57,827 nucleotides of DNA from Desulfovibrionaceae bacterium (GCA_019421865.1 JAHZEL010000011.1:1-57827); one strand, 5' to 3'. Positions 6,736-16,006 are shown, counted from the stretch's first letter. Numbers and translations are program-made. The notes: generated by a model not told the origin, from the sequence alone.

Positions 6736-9700
6736 TTACTTCAGCCGGATTTCTATGTGTACCCCGTATTTTTCCTCAAGGGCCGCTATGCGGTCGCGTT
6801 TGCGGTTGAGCAGGTACAGGGCAAGCTCCGTATCGCTTTCGTAGATGAAGGTGGACGGTTCGGAAGACTTTTCGTTCTTCTTTCCCTTGCCGTTGTCGAG
6901 GCTGCGGCACAGTTTGCTCTGCAGATCGCGCAGAGCCTGCAGAGACTGCCATTCCATGTTGCGCCGCACGCCCGTGCCGTGGCAGTGGGGGCAGGGTTCG
7001 CAGGAAATGGAGATGGCCGACGTGCCGGTACGCTGACGCACCAGTTCCAGCAGGCCGAAGGAACTCATGTGACCGACGTCGTGACGGGCGCGGTCCTTGC
7101 GCATGGCGTTTCTGAGCGTGCGTTCCACTTCGCGGCAGTGGTTCTTGTCGCGCATTTCGATGAAGTCAATGACCACCTGCCCGCCGATGTCTCTCAGGCG
7201 CAGATGTCTGGCAATGGCTTCGGCCGCTTCCATGTTGGTGCGGAAGACCATGGCTTCGAAGTTCGTCTTGCCCTGCGTCTTGCCGGAGTTGATGTCGATG
7301 GCCATGAGCGCTTCGGTCTGATCGAAGACGAGGCGTCCGCCGGAAGGCAGCACCACTTCTCTGCTGGTCACGGTTTCAAGCTGCCTGAGCAGGTTGAAGC
7401 GTTCCCACATGCTCTGGCGCTGATCCTTGTGCAGCTTGACGATGTCTCCCGCTCTGTCGGGGAAGATGAGCGAGGCGATTTCCTCCACTCTGGCCTTGGT
7501 GGCCTCGTCGTCCGTCCAGATTTCCACGATGTCTTCGGACAGATAGTCGCGCACGGAACGTGTGGCAAGGTCGGCTTCCTGATAGATGAGGGACGGCGAC
7601 TTTTCCGTGGGGGCCTTTTTCTGGATATCCTTCCAGAGCTTCTTGAGGTATTGCAGATCCTGCTGAATGCTGGACTTGCTCGCGCCCTCGCTGGCCGTAC
7701 GGATGATGACACCCATGTTCTCGCCGGGCTGTATGCCGTTCAGAAGATCCTTGAGACGGGCTCGCTCTTCAGGATCCTCCACCTTGCGGGAAACGCCGAT
7801 CTGTTCCTGTCCGGGCGTGAGCACGAGGAAGCGTCCGGCAATGGAGATCCAGGTGGTGAGAAAGGCACCCTTGGATCCGGAAGGTTCCTTGACCACCTGC
7901 ACCAGCACTTCCTGACCGACCTTCAGCACCTTCTGGATGGGCGGATACTTGGGGCCGTGGGAAGGATCGTGCGGAACGAGGTAGTATTCGGGGTGTACCT
8001 CGTCGATCTGGAGGAAGCCGTTCTTGCCGTTGCCGAAATTGACGAAGGCGGCCTGCAGGTTGGTGTCGATGTTGTTGATGACGCCCTTGTAGATGTTGCC
8101 GCGGATTTTGACCTGATGGGCCATTTCCACGAAATATTCGGTGACCTGACCGTCTTCGGTGATGACGACTTCCACCTGTTCGTCGGGCACCACGCTCACA
8201 TACAGAATGCGGCGCGGATGAGCCACTTCTTCCTGTTCCGCCTTCTTTTCGGCGCGGGGAGCGTTCTTTTCTTCCTTCTGCGCCTTTTTGTTCTTGCGGT
8301 TCTGGCGGTTTTCCTTCTGCTGCGAGGGGGCGGGCATGTCGATGCGGTTGCCGTTCACGGCGGCATCGAGGGCGGCCAGATCCTCTTCGGCCAGTTCGCC
8401 TGCGGCGAGCGGCAGCGCTACGGGCTGGCCGGGCAGAGCAGGCTGGGGGCCGTCGTCTTCGGGCAGAAAGTCGTCTTCACGGTTTCCGAGGGCCACGCCG
8501 AGCACGCTGTCGTTCAGCATGGCGGCATTGAAGTCGAAGTCGTCCGGAAGCACGGGCACCTGAGACTGATTGCGGCGGTTCTTGCGGTTCTTGCGATTGT
8601 TGCGACAGCCGAAGGGGCTGTCGGAAACGAGCGCCTGCGTCTGGTCGTAAAAGCCCTGCTGGTAGGAACCGGGCAGATAGGGAGAACCGTTGGACACAGG
8701 CTGAGCGTCGCGGTTTCTGCGGTTCTTGCGCGAGCGGGAATGGGCGCGGGCATCGTCGGGAAATTCTCCGGGATAGGGCAGAATGTTGGTGACGATGCCG
8801 TCATCGAACCAGGGCTGTTCGTTGCCTGCTGCCGTCTGATTGGAAGGCGCGTCGACTCTGTTGCCGATATTGTCGTCAGAAGCTTCACTCACGACGTTTT
8901 CTTCGGCCTTCGGCGCAGACTGGGCGCGACGGTCTCTGGCGGAACGGCGGGCGCGGCGGCCTTTTCCGGAAGGTTCTTCTTCGTCTTCCACCGTGAGGGA
9001 GAAGGGGGGAAGCATGTCGTCGAGCACCAGCGCGGAGCCGAGGTGGATGATTTCTTCTTCCTCGCCGGAAGCGACTTCTTCCACAGAAACGGGTTCTTCC
9101 TTGACGTTTTTACGACCGGAGCGACGGCGGCCGCGCTTTTTTTCAGGGGCGGCAGCGGAGCTTTCCGTCTCTTCGGAGGCAGCCTGTTCGAGGGCAGGAG
9201 TTTCCACTGCGGCAGGGGCGGCCTCGGTTACCGGCGTGTTTTCCGTCGCGGGCGCAGGCGCTTCCGCTTTGGAGGCAGCCTTTCTGGTACGGCGCTTCTT
9301 TTCGGGCGCGGGCTTTTCCTCTTCGGGCGCGGCCGTGAAGGAGAAGGGGGGAAGCATGTCGTCGAGCACCAGCGCGGAACCGAGATGGATGATTTCATCC
9401 TCGGAAGAGGTCTCGGCGCCGGTCTTTTTGCGGGAGGCGGAGGCTTTGCGGGTACGCGTTCTGCGGACGGGGGCCGCTTCTTCCGCTGCGCTTTCCATGG
9501 GCGAAGTCTCTTCTGCGGGAGCTGCCGCTGAGGGCGTTTCCTCCGCAGCCGCACTCTTCTTCGTCGAGCGGCGGCGGACTTTCTTTTCTTCGCCTTCGCC
9601 GGTGAGAGGGGCGTCTTCCGCAGTGGAAGATGCGCTTTTTCTGCGGCGGACGGTCTTCTTTTCTTCGGCGGGCGGTTCGCCTGCGTCTTTGGCGGTCTTT

Positions 9701-9771
9701 CTGGTGCGGCGGGTTCTGGTAGTTTTGATTTCTTCGGTGTTCTCTTCGGGAAGAGCGGGATTCTGACTCAT
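6736..9771 (-). CDS. rne: Ribonuclease E/G with long N-terminal extension
   Basis: A 1011-residue endoribonuclease of the RNase E/G family, which starts mRNA decay and processes rRNA and tRNA. Residues 1 to about 515 are low-complexity, rich in Glu, Lys, Arg, Pro and Ala, and carry two copies of IIHLGSALVLDDMLPPFS (about 126-145 and 240-258). The catalytic part begins near residue 520 with an S1 domain (RRILYVSVVPDEQVEV), then the RNase H-like/DNase I-like core with the Mg-binding Asp of MAIDINSGKTQ and of VVIDFIEM, and the Zn-link cysteines in CPHC. It ends near the catalytic domain, so the disordered part is N-terminal, not C-terminal as in E. coli RNase E. The symbol rng would be equally defensible. 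Confidence 0.9.
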   Translation of the reverse strand: MSQNPALPEENTEEIKTTRTRRTRKTAKDAGEPPAEEKKTVRRRKSASSTAEDAPLTGEGEEKKVRRRSTKKSAAAEETPSAAAPAEETSPMESAAEEAAPVRRTRTRKASASRKKTGAETSSEDEIIHLGSALVLDDMLPPFSFTAAPEEEKPAPEKKRRTRKAASKAEAPAPATENTPVTEAAPAAVETPALEQAASEETESSAAAPEKKRGRRRSGRKNVKEEPVSVEEVASGEEEEIIHLGSALVLDDMLPPFSLTVEDEEEPSGKGRRARRSARDRRAQSAPKAEENVVSEASDDNIGNRVDAPSNQTAAGNEQPWFDDGIVTNILPYPGEFPDDARAHSRSRKNRRNRDAQPVSNGSPYLPGSYQQGFYDQTQALVSDSPFGCRNNRKNRKNRRNQSQVPVLPDDFDFNAAMLNDSVLGVALGNREDDFLPEDDGPQPALPGQPVALPLAAGELAEEDLAALDAAVNGNRIDMPAPSQQKENRQNRKNKKAQKEEKNAPRAEKKAEQEEVAHPRRILYVSVVPDEQVEVVITEDGQVTEYFVEMAHQVKIRGNIYKGVINNIDTNLQAAFVNFGNGKNGFLQIDEVHPEYYLVPHDPSHGPKYPPIQKVLKVGQEVLVQVVKEPSGSKGAFLTTWISIAGRFLVLTPGQEQIGVSRKVEDPEERARLKDLLNGIQPGENMGVIIRTASEGASKSSIQQDLQYLKKLWKDIQKKAPTEKSPSLIYQEADLATRSVRDYLSEDIVEIWTDDEATKARVEEIASLIFPDRAGDIVKLHKDQRQSMWERFNLLRQLETVTSREVVLPSGGRLVFDQTEALMAIDINSGKTQGKTNFEAMVFRTNMEAAEAIARHLRLRDIGGQVVIDFIEMRDKNHCREVERTLRNAMRKDRARHDVGHMSSFGLLELVRQRTGTSAISISCEPCPHCHGTGVRRNMEWQSLQALRDLQSKLCRSLDNGKGKKNEKSSEPSTFIYESDTELALYLLNRKRDRIAALEEKYGVHIEIRLK
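8991..9054. repeat. Copy 1 of 64-bp internal repeat in rne
   Basis: This segment matches 9333-9396 at 61 of 64 bases, including silent positions. It encodes the second IIHLGSALVLDDMLPPFS motif of the N-terminal extension. Confidence 0.9.
9333..9396. repeat. Copy 2 of 64-bp internal repeat in rne
   Basis: Partner of 8991-9054; the three differences are all G/A. It encodes the first IIHLGSALVLDDMLPPFS motif of the protein. Confidence 0.9.
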
Positions 9772-9798
9772 GTGATCCTCAAAAAATTTAATGCGGCG

Positions 9799-10575
9799 TC
9801 AGCTCTCAAGTCTGCGCAATGCCACCTTTACGCCCGTATCGGAGAGCGTAAGCAGGGCGTATCCCCCGGTGGAAAAGGAACCCGGGTTGGCAACGAGTGT
9901 GCGTCCGACGCGCTGTATTCCTGCTGATTCGTGAATGTGCCCGCACAGGCAGGCGGCGGGTTGATATTCCTCTATGAAGTCCCGTATGGCGGTGGATCCT
10001 ACGTGGAATCCGCTGTCGATACGGTCACAGGCCGTGTTGTACGGAGGATTGTGGGCGACCAGCACCAGTTCCCTGTAGCCGGCTGCACGCTGCGCAAGAT
10101 CCTCCAGCCATTCCGAAAAACGTGCCTCTGGAAATTCCGATGGGGTTCCAAAGGGGCTGAACGTGGAGCCGCCCACGCCGAGCAGGGCGACATCCGGGCT
10201 GAGTTCCCGCACATTGCGGTGCAGGTTGATGCCCCTCTCCTCAAGCCAGTCATTGACTTCCGCACGATCCATGTTGCCTATCTGGGCGAGAATGACGGGA
10301 TTGACGGCGTGAAAGGCCTCGATCACTCTGCGGGCGGCGGCAACGCCTCCCAGATTGGTCAGATCGCCGGTGAGAATGACTCCGGCCGCTTTTTCCAGTT
10401 CGGGGATTTCCCTCACACGGCGGATGCAACCGTGGACGTCGCCGAGCACGACCCAGAGACGCCCGTAATCGGGCTGGTCTTCTGCGTCCGTGGAGCCGGC
10501 AATGCGTGTAAAACGCGCCGACGGAGAGGAACAGCTCGGAATGTACGGAGCTGATTCCGGAACGGGGCTTGGCAT
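9799..10575 (-). CDS. YfcE/Mre11-like metallophosphoesterase
   Basis: A 258-residue calcineurin-like phosphoesterase. Metal-binding motifs are GDVHGC near residue 45, GDLTNLGG, GNMD, a late AHNPP and GHIHESAG, the order seen in YfcE-type phosphodiesterases that use a di-metal centre. The first 35 residues are poorly conserved; the ATG at 10573-10575 is taken because AAAAGGATC precedes it, though a start closer to the first motif cannot be excluded. It lies just upstream of RNase E/G on the same strand (27 bases apart) and may be co-transcribed with it. The substrate is unknown. Confidence 0.82.
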   Translation of the reverse strand: MPSPVPESAPYIPSCSSPSARFTRIAGSTDAEDQPDYGRLWVVLGDVHGCIRRVREIPELEKAAGVILTGDLTNLGGVAAARRVIEAFHAVNPVILAQIGNMDRAEVNDWLEERGINLHRNVRELSPDVALLGVGGSTFSPFGTPSEFPEARFSEWLEDLAQRAAGYRELVLVAHNPPYNTACDRIDSGFHVGSTAIRDFIEEYQPAACLCGHIHESAGIQRVGRTLVANPGSFSTGGYALLTLSDTGVKVALRRLES

Positions 10576-10765
10576 GTAGGGAAGATCCTTTTCGCTTGAG
10601 CGGTCGAAAATACCGGCAGAGCTGTTCTGCTGGCGCGCAATATAGACTATTTTTTTTCGTTTGACAAAGGGGGGGATGCAGGCAAATGTATGAAAATGCG
10701 CACGGCAGGACATATTTCTGGCATTGCGCTGATTTATTGCGGTAATTTTTTTAAGGCGGACGGAA

Positions 10766-11368
10766 ATGACGGACTGCGACATGCTGGACAAGAGGGAGCT
10801 GCGAAGAAGACTGCGGAAAAGGCGGGCGGAGCTTGCGGAGGGGGAGGCCGGTTGCCGGCGATCCTCCGCCGTGCAGACACGCCTTCTGGAAAGCGTATTC
10901 TGGCAGAAAAGCCGCCGAGTTGTCTTGTATGTTGCGGTGAAGGGAGAGGTGGATACGTCCCTTCTTCTTGAACGAGCCTGGAAAGAAGGAAGAGAAGTGT
11001 TTCTGCCGCGCTGCCGCCCGGAAGAGCCGGGGCTCATGGACATGATCGCCTGCCGCGGCCCGGAGGAGCTTGTTCTGTCGCACTTCGGCATCCCGGAACC
11101 GGAGCTTTCCGCATCGTCCCGTCTCCTTTCTCCGCGGGAGCTTGAGGACGGAGAGCATACGTTAATCGTTGTGCCTGCGCTGGCCTTCGACAGAAACGGC
11201 TTTCGCCTGGGCTACGGCGGAGGCTATTATGACCGCATGCTTGATGCCGCGCGCTGTTTCAGCGTGGGGCTGACCTATCATGAGCTTCTGCTGGATCGTC
11301 TTCCCCGCGAGGCGTGGGACAGACCTGTAGGAGCCGTCTGCACCGAGGAGGAACTGCTTTGTCTCTGA
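10766..11368 (+). CDS. 5-formyltetrahydrofolate cyclo-ligase
   Basis: A 200-residue member of the 5-FTHF cyclo-ligase (YgfA/MTHFS) family, which converts 5-formyl-THF to 5,10-methenyl-THF with ATP. The N-terminal KRELRRRLRKRRAEL basic helix and the nucleotide-binding signature GYGGGYYDR near the C-terminus are diagnostic, and the length is typical. ATG 10766 is supported by AAGGCGGA; a second in-frame ATG at 10781 is possible. Its end overlaps the probable translation start of the YfiH-type gene, so the two form an operon. Confidence 0.92.
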   Translation: MTDCDMLDKRELRRRLRKRRAELAEGEAGCRRSSAVQTRLLESVFWQKSRRVVLYVAVKGEVDTSLLLERAWKEGREVFLPRCRPEEPGLMDMIACRGPEELVLSHFGIPEPELSASSRLLSPRELEDGEHTLIVVPALAFDRNGFRLGYGGGYYDRMLDAARCFSVGLTYHELLLDRLPREAWDRPVGAVCTEEELLCL

Positions 11369-11370
11369 CC

Positions 11371-12087
11371 ATGATTCCCTTTCAGTTTCCCGGCATTCCC
11401 GGAGTGGGATGCGCCTTTACCATGCGCGCATTCGGCAGTGTTTCTCTTTCTTCGGGGGACGCCTCTTCCGCAGAAAGGCGGGCGTCCATTCCGTCGCTGT
11501 TCGGGGTACGGGCCTTTGCCGAGGTGCATCAGGTGCACGGTGTGCGCACGCTGTTCGAGCCGCAGGAACAGGATCCGGCCTCCACGCCTTCGGAGCAGGC
11601 CGACGGCCTTGCGACCAGCCGTCCGGGCCTTGCGCTCATGATAAAGACGGCGGACTGTCAGCCCATCCTGATTGCGCATGAATCGGGGCGTTACGTCATG
11701 GCCATTCATGCAGGCTGGAGGGGCAACAGGCAGGACTACCCGTACACGGCGGTATGCTCGTTCTGCGAGCATTACGGTCTGGATCCCCGGCAGCTCTGGG
11801 CCGTGCGGGGGCCGAGCCTCGGTCCCGCCGCTTCGGAATTCGTGAATTTCGACAGCGAATGGGGGCCTGAATTTCTGTCGTGGTACGATGAGTCCCGGCG
11901 CACCATGGATCTGTGGTCGCTGGCCCGGCATCAGCTTGAGCGGGCGGGACTTCTGCCCGGGCGTATTCTCGGCATCGACATGTGCACCTTCGATAATGCG
12001 GATCTGTTTTTTTCCTACCGGCATTTCCGCCGGATGGGCAGCGAGGATGGCCGTCAGGGAAGTTTCATCTGGATTCGCTCCGTGTAA
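11371..12087 (+). CDS. YfiH-type multicopper/purine nucleoside (laccase-domain) protein
   Basis: About 238 residues of the YfiH/LACC1/CNF1 superfamily. Family motifs are EVHQVHG near residue 50, KTADCQPILI and HAGWRGN, which supply the Cys and His ligands of the metal site, then CSFCEHYG and a C-terminal RRMG..GR. Members were named polyphenol oxidase but several act on purine nucleosides. The ATG at 11371 is listed, but a TTG at 11359, overlapping the cyclo-ligase stop, lies about 8 bases after GAGGAGG and is a strong alternative start. In Proteobacteria YfiH is usually near cell-envelope or rlu genes; here it is coupled to a folate gene. Confidence 0.85.
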   Translation: MIPFQFPGIPGVGCAFTMRAFGSVSLSSGDASSAERRASIPSLFGVRAFAEVHQVHGVRTLFEPQEQDPASTPSEQADGLATSRPGLALMIKTADCQPILIAHESGRYVMAIHAGWRGNRQDYPYTAVCSFCEHYGLDPRQLWAVRGPSLGPAASEFVNFDSEWGPEFLSWYDESRRTMDLWSLARHQLERAGLLPGRILGIDMCTFDNADLFFSYRHFRRMGSEDGRQGSFIWIRSV

Positions 12088-12494
12088 GCCTCCTTTTCAA
12101 GTACGCTGCCGAAGAAAATTTTTTTGACGCCTGCATTTTTTCTCTTCTTTCTAAAAGAGGGCGAGGAGGGGCTGCTTTGAAGGGCGGGAATCATTGGGGG
12201 CTCTTTTCGTATTTCGTTGTCCTGCAGGGAATAACAGGGAGTTATATTCAGGATTGCTGGCCGGTGAAGGTGATGAGCTGAAAAATTTCCATCAGCTTTC
12301 TGATGGTTTTAAGGGCGATTTTTCATAAAATAGTGCTTTATTTTTTTTACAAAGAGGGATATTCCTGAACGACCGTATTATTTTTCCGATGCCGGAGAGA
12401 GGCCGGTTTCGGCAGGTTTTTCCTGTCCTTTTTCGGAAATGATACGACTCCGGCAGAGGCCGGGCAACATACATATCCCATATCCGAGGAACTC
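12088..12494. other. Intergenic region before fadL-like gene
   Basis: About 400 bases with no credible gene. It contains AT-rich patches around 12320-12350 that could be the promoter and a GAGGA ribosome-binding site just before 12495. No clear terminator for the preceding operon was found. Confidence 0.5.
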
Positions 12495-13898
12495 ATGAAC
12501 GTATCTCTCAATGTGATGCGCGGGGTCTTTTGTGCCGCGCGTCGTCAGGCCAGATTTGCCGCCGCAGCCCTGCTTTCCTTCGGGCTGGTGGCGGGTTCCG
12601 TTTCCGGCGCTCACGCCGAAGGTTTCGCCATCACTGAATGGAGCGCCCGAGGCATGGCTCTCGGCGGCGGCGCCGGCGGCGGCATGGTGGCCCGTGCGGA
12701 CGATCCTTCCGCCGTGGCCTACAACCCTGCAGGCATCACGCAGATTCCCGGCACCGCCACGCAGATGGGCCTTGCCGTGTCCATGCTGAACTTCGATCTT
12801 ACCCGCTACGACAACCACACCACTGTTTCCTCCTCCGATCAGGCCTGGCCCATTCCTCATTTCTACCTGACCCATCAGCTCAACGACAAGTGGTGGTTCG
12901 GTATCGGTACGTTCACCCGCTACGGCCTCGGTTCCCAGTTCCCGGACAACTGGGCGGCGCCTCATTCCACTAATGAATCTATGTTCCGTGTGGAAGGTGT
13001 GCCTGTTCCTCTTCGTGCTTCCAGCGGACTCAAGTCGGTCACGCTGCTCTCGAGCACCATCAACCCCAACATCGCCTACAAGATCAACGACATCTGGTCG
13101 GTGAGCGCCGGTGTGAGCTACACCTGGGGCTATCTCAGCCTGAATCAGCAGTACAATATCGACGGTGCGGCTCTTGGACGTGGCATGGGGCAGGCCGATG
13201 CCCGCATCCATTCTGAGAACGGCTATGCCTTCGGCTACAACTTCGGCCTGCATGCCCGTTTCAACGATCAGTGGAGCGCCGGTCTTACCTATCGCGCCAG
13301 CGAAGACATGACCTTCAAGGGACAGACCCGTTTCCGCTTCTCCGGTGATGATGCCGTGGTGGGAATGATGAAGAAGCAGATGCGTACCTGCAATGCCGAC
13401 GGCAAGCTCTCCATTCCCGACGTGATCACCCTCGGCGTCATGTACAAGCCTCTGCCCAACCTGAGTTTTGAAGGCGACGTGGCCTACACCGTGTGGAGCC
13501 GTTTCCGCAATCTCACCATCAATATGCACGACAACAACACGCCGCAGTTCTTTGAGCAGAAGAACTGGCGCGACACCTGGGCCTTCACCTTCGGCGTGGA
13601 ATACGCTCCCATCGACTGGATGACCCTGCGCGCCGGTTTCACTTATGAAACCTCGCCCCTGCAGGACGTCAACTATTACGACTACCTCGTGCCTTCCAAC
13701 GGCCGCAACTACTACACGCTGGGCGCCGGCTTCAAGTACGAGAACTGGACGCTTGATCTGGCCTATATGTACATCGACGTGCGCGACATCAACTACAGCA
13801 CGCATTATGATGATCGCGGCATGGTCCGCACCTACGCTGGCAAGGCTCACAACAGCTATGCCCACAACTTCGGCCTGACCATCGGCTACAAGTTCTGA
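12495..13898 (+). CDS. FadL/OmpP1-type outer membrane channel
   Basis: A 467-residue outer-membrane beta-barrel of the FadL/TodX family, channels for long-chain fatty acids and other hydrophobic compounds. A long signal peptide ends AHA before residue 42, and the mature N-terminus EGFAITEWSARGMALGGGAGGG matches the FadL hatch region, followed by the conserved DDPSAVAYNPAG. The rest alternates hydrophobic and polar residues with many aromatics, and the last residues TIGYKF end in Phe, the signal for barrel assembly. It stands alone between a long leader and a strong terminator. The ligand is unknown. Confidence 0.9.
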   Translation: MNVSLNVMRGVFCAARRQARFAAAALLSFGLVAGSVSGAHAEGFAITEWSARGMALGGGAGGGMVARADDPSAVAYNPAGITQIPGTATQMGLAVSMLNFDLTRYDNHTTVSSSDQAWPIPHFYLTHQLNDKWWFGIGTFTRYGLGSQFPDNWAAPHSTNESMFRVEGVPVPLRASSGLKSVTLLSSTINPNIAYKINDIWSVSAGVSYTWGYLSLNQQYNIDGAALGRGMGQADARIHSENGYAFGYNFGLHARFNDQWSAGLTYRASEDMTFKGQTRFRFSGDDAVVGMMKKQMRTCNADGKLSIPDVITLGVMYKPLPNLSFEGDVAYTVWSRFRNLTINMHDNNTPQFFEQKNWRDTWAFTFGVEYAPIDWMTLRAGFTYETSPLQDVNYYDYLVPSNGRNYYTLGAGFKYENWTLDLAYMYIDVRDINYSTHYDDRGMVRTYAGKAHNSYAHNFGLTIGYKF

Positions 13899-13920
13899 TT
13901 TTTCTTCAGAGCGTAAAAAA

Positions 13921-13951
13921 AAGCCCCTTCCTTTCGGGAGGGGCTTTTTTT
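13921..13951 (+). terminator. Terminator of the fadL-like gene
   Basis: AAGCCCCTTCC (13921-13931) pairs with GGGAGGGGCTT (13936-13946) around TTTC, flanked by A-run and T-run, so it may also stop minus-strand transcripts. Confidence 0.9.
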
Positions 13952-14127
13952 GTCTCTTTTCGGCCTCTGGCCTTTTTTTTCCGATCGGGTAATATGTCGC
14001 AGCCATGACGCGGCGTACAGCCTTTTTCTGTTATGGCGATTCAGTGCCATGACCGCCGGAAGGATTTTCATGGTCAATCTTTTTCCCGGAGAGCTGTTGC
14101 CGGGAAGCATCCGCCTGGAGGATTTTG

Positions 14128-14850
14128 ATGAGAGAGGCCATGAAGTCTCAGGATCGGCCTTTTGTCGCCTGCCATATGTCCATGTCGCTGGACGGCAGAG
14201 TGACGGGCAGCTTTCTTCGTCTGCCGCAGTGTGAGGCCGCAACCAGAGCCTATTACCGCATCAACCGGGAATACGGCGCCGACGCTTTTGCCTGCGGCCG
14301 CGTGACGATGGAGGAGAGCTTTACGCTCGGTCACAGGCCCGACCTTTCCCGCTTCGACGGTTCCGTCATTCCTCCCATGGATCATGTGGCCGATGAAAAC
14401 GCCTCGTTCTTTGCCGTAGCCTTCGACAGGCACGGCAGTCTCGGCTGGAAGACGCCCTGCATCGAGGACGAGGATCCCGGCTACGGCGGAGCGCATATTG
14501 TGGAAGTGCTTTGCGAGAGCGTACCGCAGGCCTGCCTTTCCTATCTCCACAGCGTCGGTGTATCCTATATTTTTGCGGGCAAGGATGAAATCGATCTGTC
14601 TCTGGCCCTGCGCAAGCTGAGGGAAATCTTCGGCATACGGCGACTGCTGCTGGAAGGCGGAAGTCTGCTGAACGGATCGTTTCTTCGTGAAGACCTCATT
14701 GACGAGCTGAGCCTCGTCATGATGCCGGTCACCTCTTCGGAGGGCGACAGAAGCCTGTTCGACCGCAGCGTGACGGCTTCCTTTGCTCTTGAAGAGGTGC
14801 GTATGCTGGAAGAGGGCGCCGCTTGGCTGCGATACGGCAGATCGCGCTAG
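14128..14850 (+). CDS. RibD C-terminal/dihydrofolate reductase-like protein
   Basis: A 240-residue protein of the RibD-C/DHFR-fold reductase family. The N-terminal PFVACHMSMSLDGRVTG segment is the typical NADPH-site strand with the SLDG motif, GADAFACGRVTME follows, and RRLLLEGGSLLNGSFL near residue 180 is the family's GGG-type signature. Members include pyrimidine reductases of riboflavin synthesis and DHFR-like enzymes; there is no deaminase domain, so this is not full RibD. ATG 14128 follows GGAGGATTTTG. Its role is not fixed by the neighbours. Confidence 0.82.
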   Translation: MREAMKSQDRPFVACHMSMSLDGRVTGSFLRLPQCEAATRAYYRINREYGADAFACGRVTMEESFTLGHRPDLSRFDGSVIPPMDHVADENASFFAVAFDRHGSLGWKTPCIEDEDPGYGGAHIVEVLCESVPQACLSYLHSVGVSYIFAGKDEIDLSLALRKLREIFGIRRLLLEGGSLLNGSFLREDLIDELSLVMMPVTSSEGDRSLFDRSVTASFALEEVRMLEEGAAWLRYGRSR

Positions 14851-14995
14851 TTTTACCGAACAGGCTTTGTTCCGGCAGCGGCGCATGGGCATGCCCGATG
14901 TTGGTGCAAAAGCCCGGACACATGCTTCAGGTCGCCCGCAGGGGAAGAGGCTTTCCGTCTCTGATCCTTGTGCCGGAGCGACGTCGGAGATCACC

Positions 14996-15922
14996 ATGCT
15001 TCTGGAAATGGGACTTATCGCGGGAGGCATTCCCGCGGGATGGCTTCTGCGGCGCAGGGCGCTCGTGGTGAAGCTTGCCAATACGGCGCTCGGCTGGACC
15101 GTGCGCATCATGCTTTTCTTCCTCGGACTTTCCCTCGGACTGGACGACACGCTCCTCAGTCAGCTTCAGAGCCTCGGACTGTATGCCGCCTTCATCAGTT
15201 CGTTCTCCATCGCCGGCTGCTTCATGGCGGCAAGGTTGCTCGGCCGCTACGTGTTTCCTGAATACGCGGCGGGTTCGGACGCTGCCTCCGGGCCGGAGCG
15301 GGGCGGCAGCCGCGGATCCTTCATCGCTCTGGGCTTTTTCATCGCGGGCCTTCTCATCGGCTGGCTCAGGGTGCTGCCGCAGAACGTGGCTGCGGCGGAT
15401 GCCGCGGTGTGGGTGCTGTATCTTCTGCTGGTTCTGGCGGGCATGACCGTGGGCTTCGACCTGAAGGCTCTCGGTATCGTGCGCGAACTTCGCGGCCGCA
15501 TCCTGCTCATTCCTCTGGGCGTGGTGGCGGGTACGCTTTGCGGAAGCACGCTTGCCTGGCTGATTCTTTCCAGATTTTCCGATCTTTCCCTGCCGGAATC
15601 GCTCGCCGTGGGCGCAGGGTTCGGCTACTACAGCCTCGCCACCGTCATCATCACCCGACTGGGCGATCCTGCGCTCGGATCGGTGGCGCTGCTCTCCAAC
15701 ATGATCCATGAGGCCTTGGCGCTTCTTCTGCCTCCGCTTGTCGTGCGCCTGACGGGGCGGCTCGGTCCCGTGCTTGCGGGCGGAGCCGCCGCCATGGACA
15801 CCTGTCTGCCGGTCATTGCACAGGTGAGCGGAGAGCGCTGCGCCATTCTTGCGGTGTTTTCCGGCATGTGCCTTACGCTTCTGGTTCCCGTCATCGTGCC
15901 GCTGCTCATGGCGCTGCGCTGA
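14996..15922 (+). CDS. LysO-like (DUF340) lysine exporter
   Basis: A 308-residue integral membrane protein resembling LysO/YbjE, an L-lysine exporter of about 300 residues. Eight or so hydrophobic segments are visible, with TALGWTVRIMLFFLGLSLG early, a central cytoplasmic linker rich in Gly/Ser/Arg (near residues 88-105), and the family-like FGYYSLATVIITRLGDPALGSVALLSNMIHE motif in the second half. The start at 14996 puts the first transmembrane segment at the N-terminus; upstream in-frame codons are not protein-like. It lies 145 bases after the reductase gene and is closed by a terminator. Confidence 0.85.
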   Translation: MLLEMGLIAGGIPAGWLLRRRALVVKLANTALGWTVRIMLFFLGLSLGLDDTLLSQLQSLGLYAAFISSFSIAGCFMAARLLGRYVFPEYAAGSDAASGPERGGSRGSFIALGFFIAGLLIGWLRVLPQNVAAADAAVWVLYLLLVLAGMTVGFDLKALGIVRELRGRILLIPLGVVAGTLCGSTLAWLILSRFSDLSLPESLAVGAGFGYYSLATVIITRLGDPALGSVALLSNMIHEALALLLPPLVVRLTGRLGPVLAGGAAAMDTCLPVIAQVSGERCAILAVFSGMCLTLLVPVIVPLLMALR

Positions 15923-15950
15923 GAGATACGTTTTTGTTGTTGCCGTAACG

Positions 15951-15985
15951 AAAAGGGCCGCAGTCCGAAAGACTGCGGCCCTTTT
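15951..15985. terminator. Bidirectional terminator between convergent genes
   Basis: A perfect 15-bp stem (15951-15965 with 15971-15985) with a CGAAA loop, A-run on the left and T-run on the right, serves both the lysO-like gene and the opposing permease gene. Confidence 0.92.
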
Positions 15986-16006
15986 TTCTTTCAGTGATCT
16001 ACGCTC

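Noticed and set aside
6730..9531. A 933-codon open frame on the plus strand
   Set aside because: It is antisense to RNase E/G, which has all catalytic motifs; the mirror frame is open because of codon bias.
12378..14006. A 542-codon open frame on the minus strand
   Set aside because: It is antisense to the FadL-like gene, which has a signal peptide and conserved N-terminal region.
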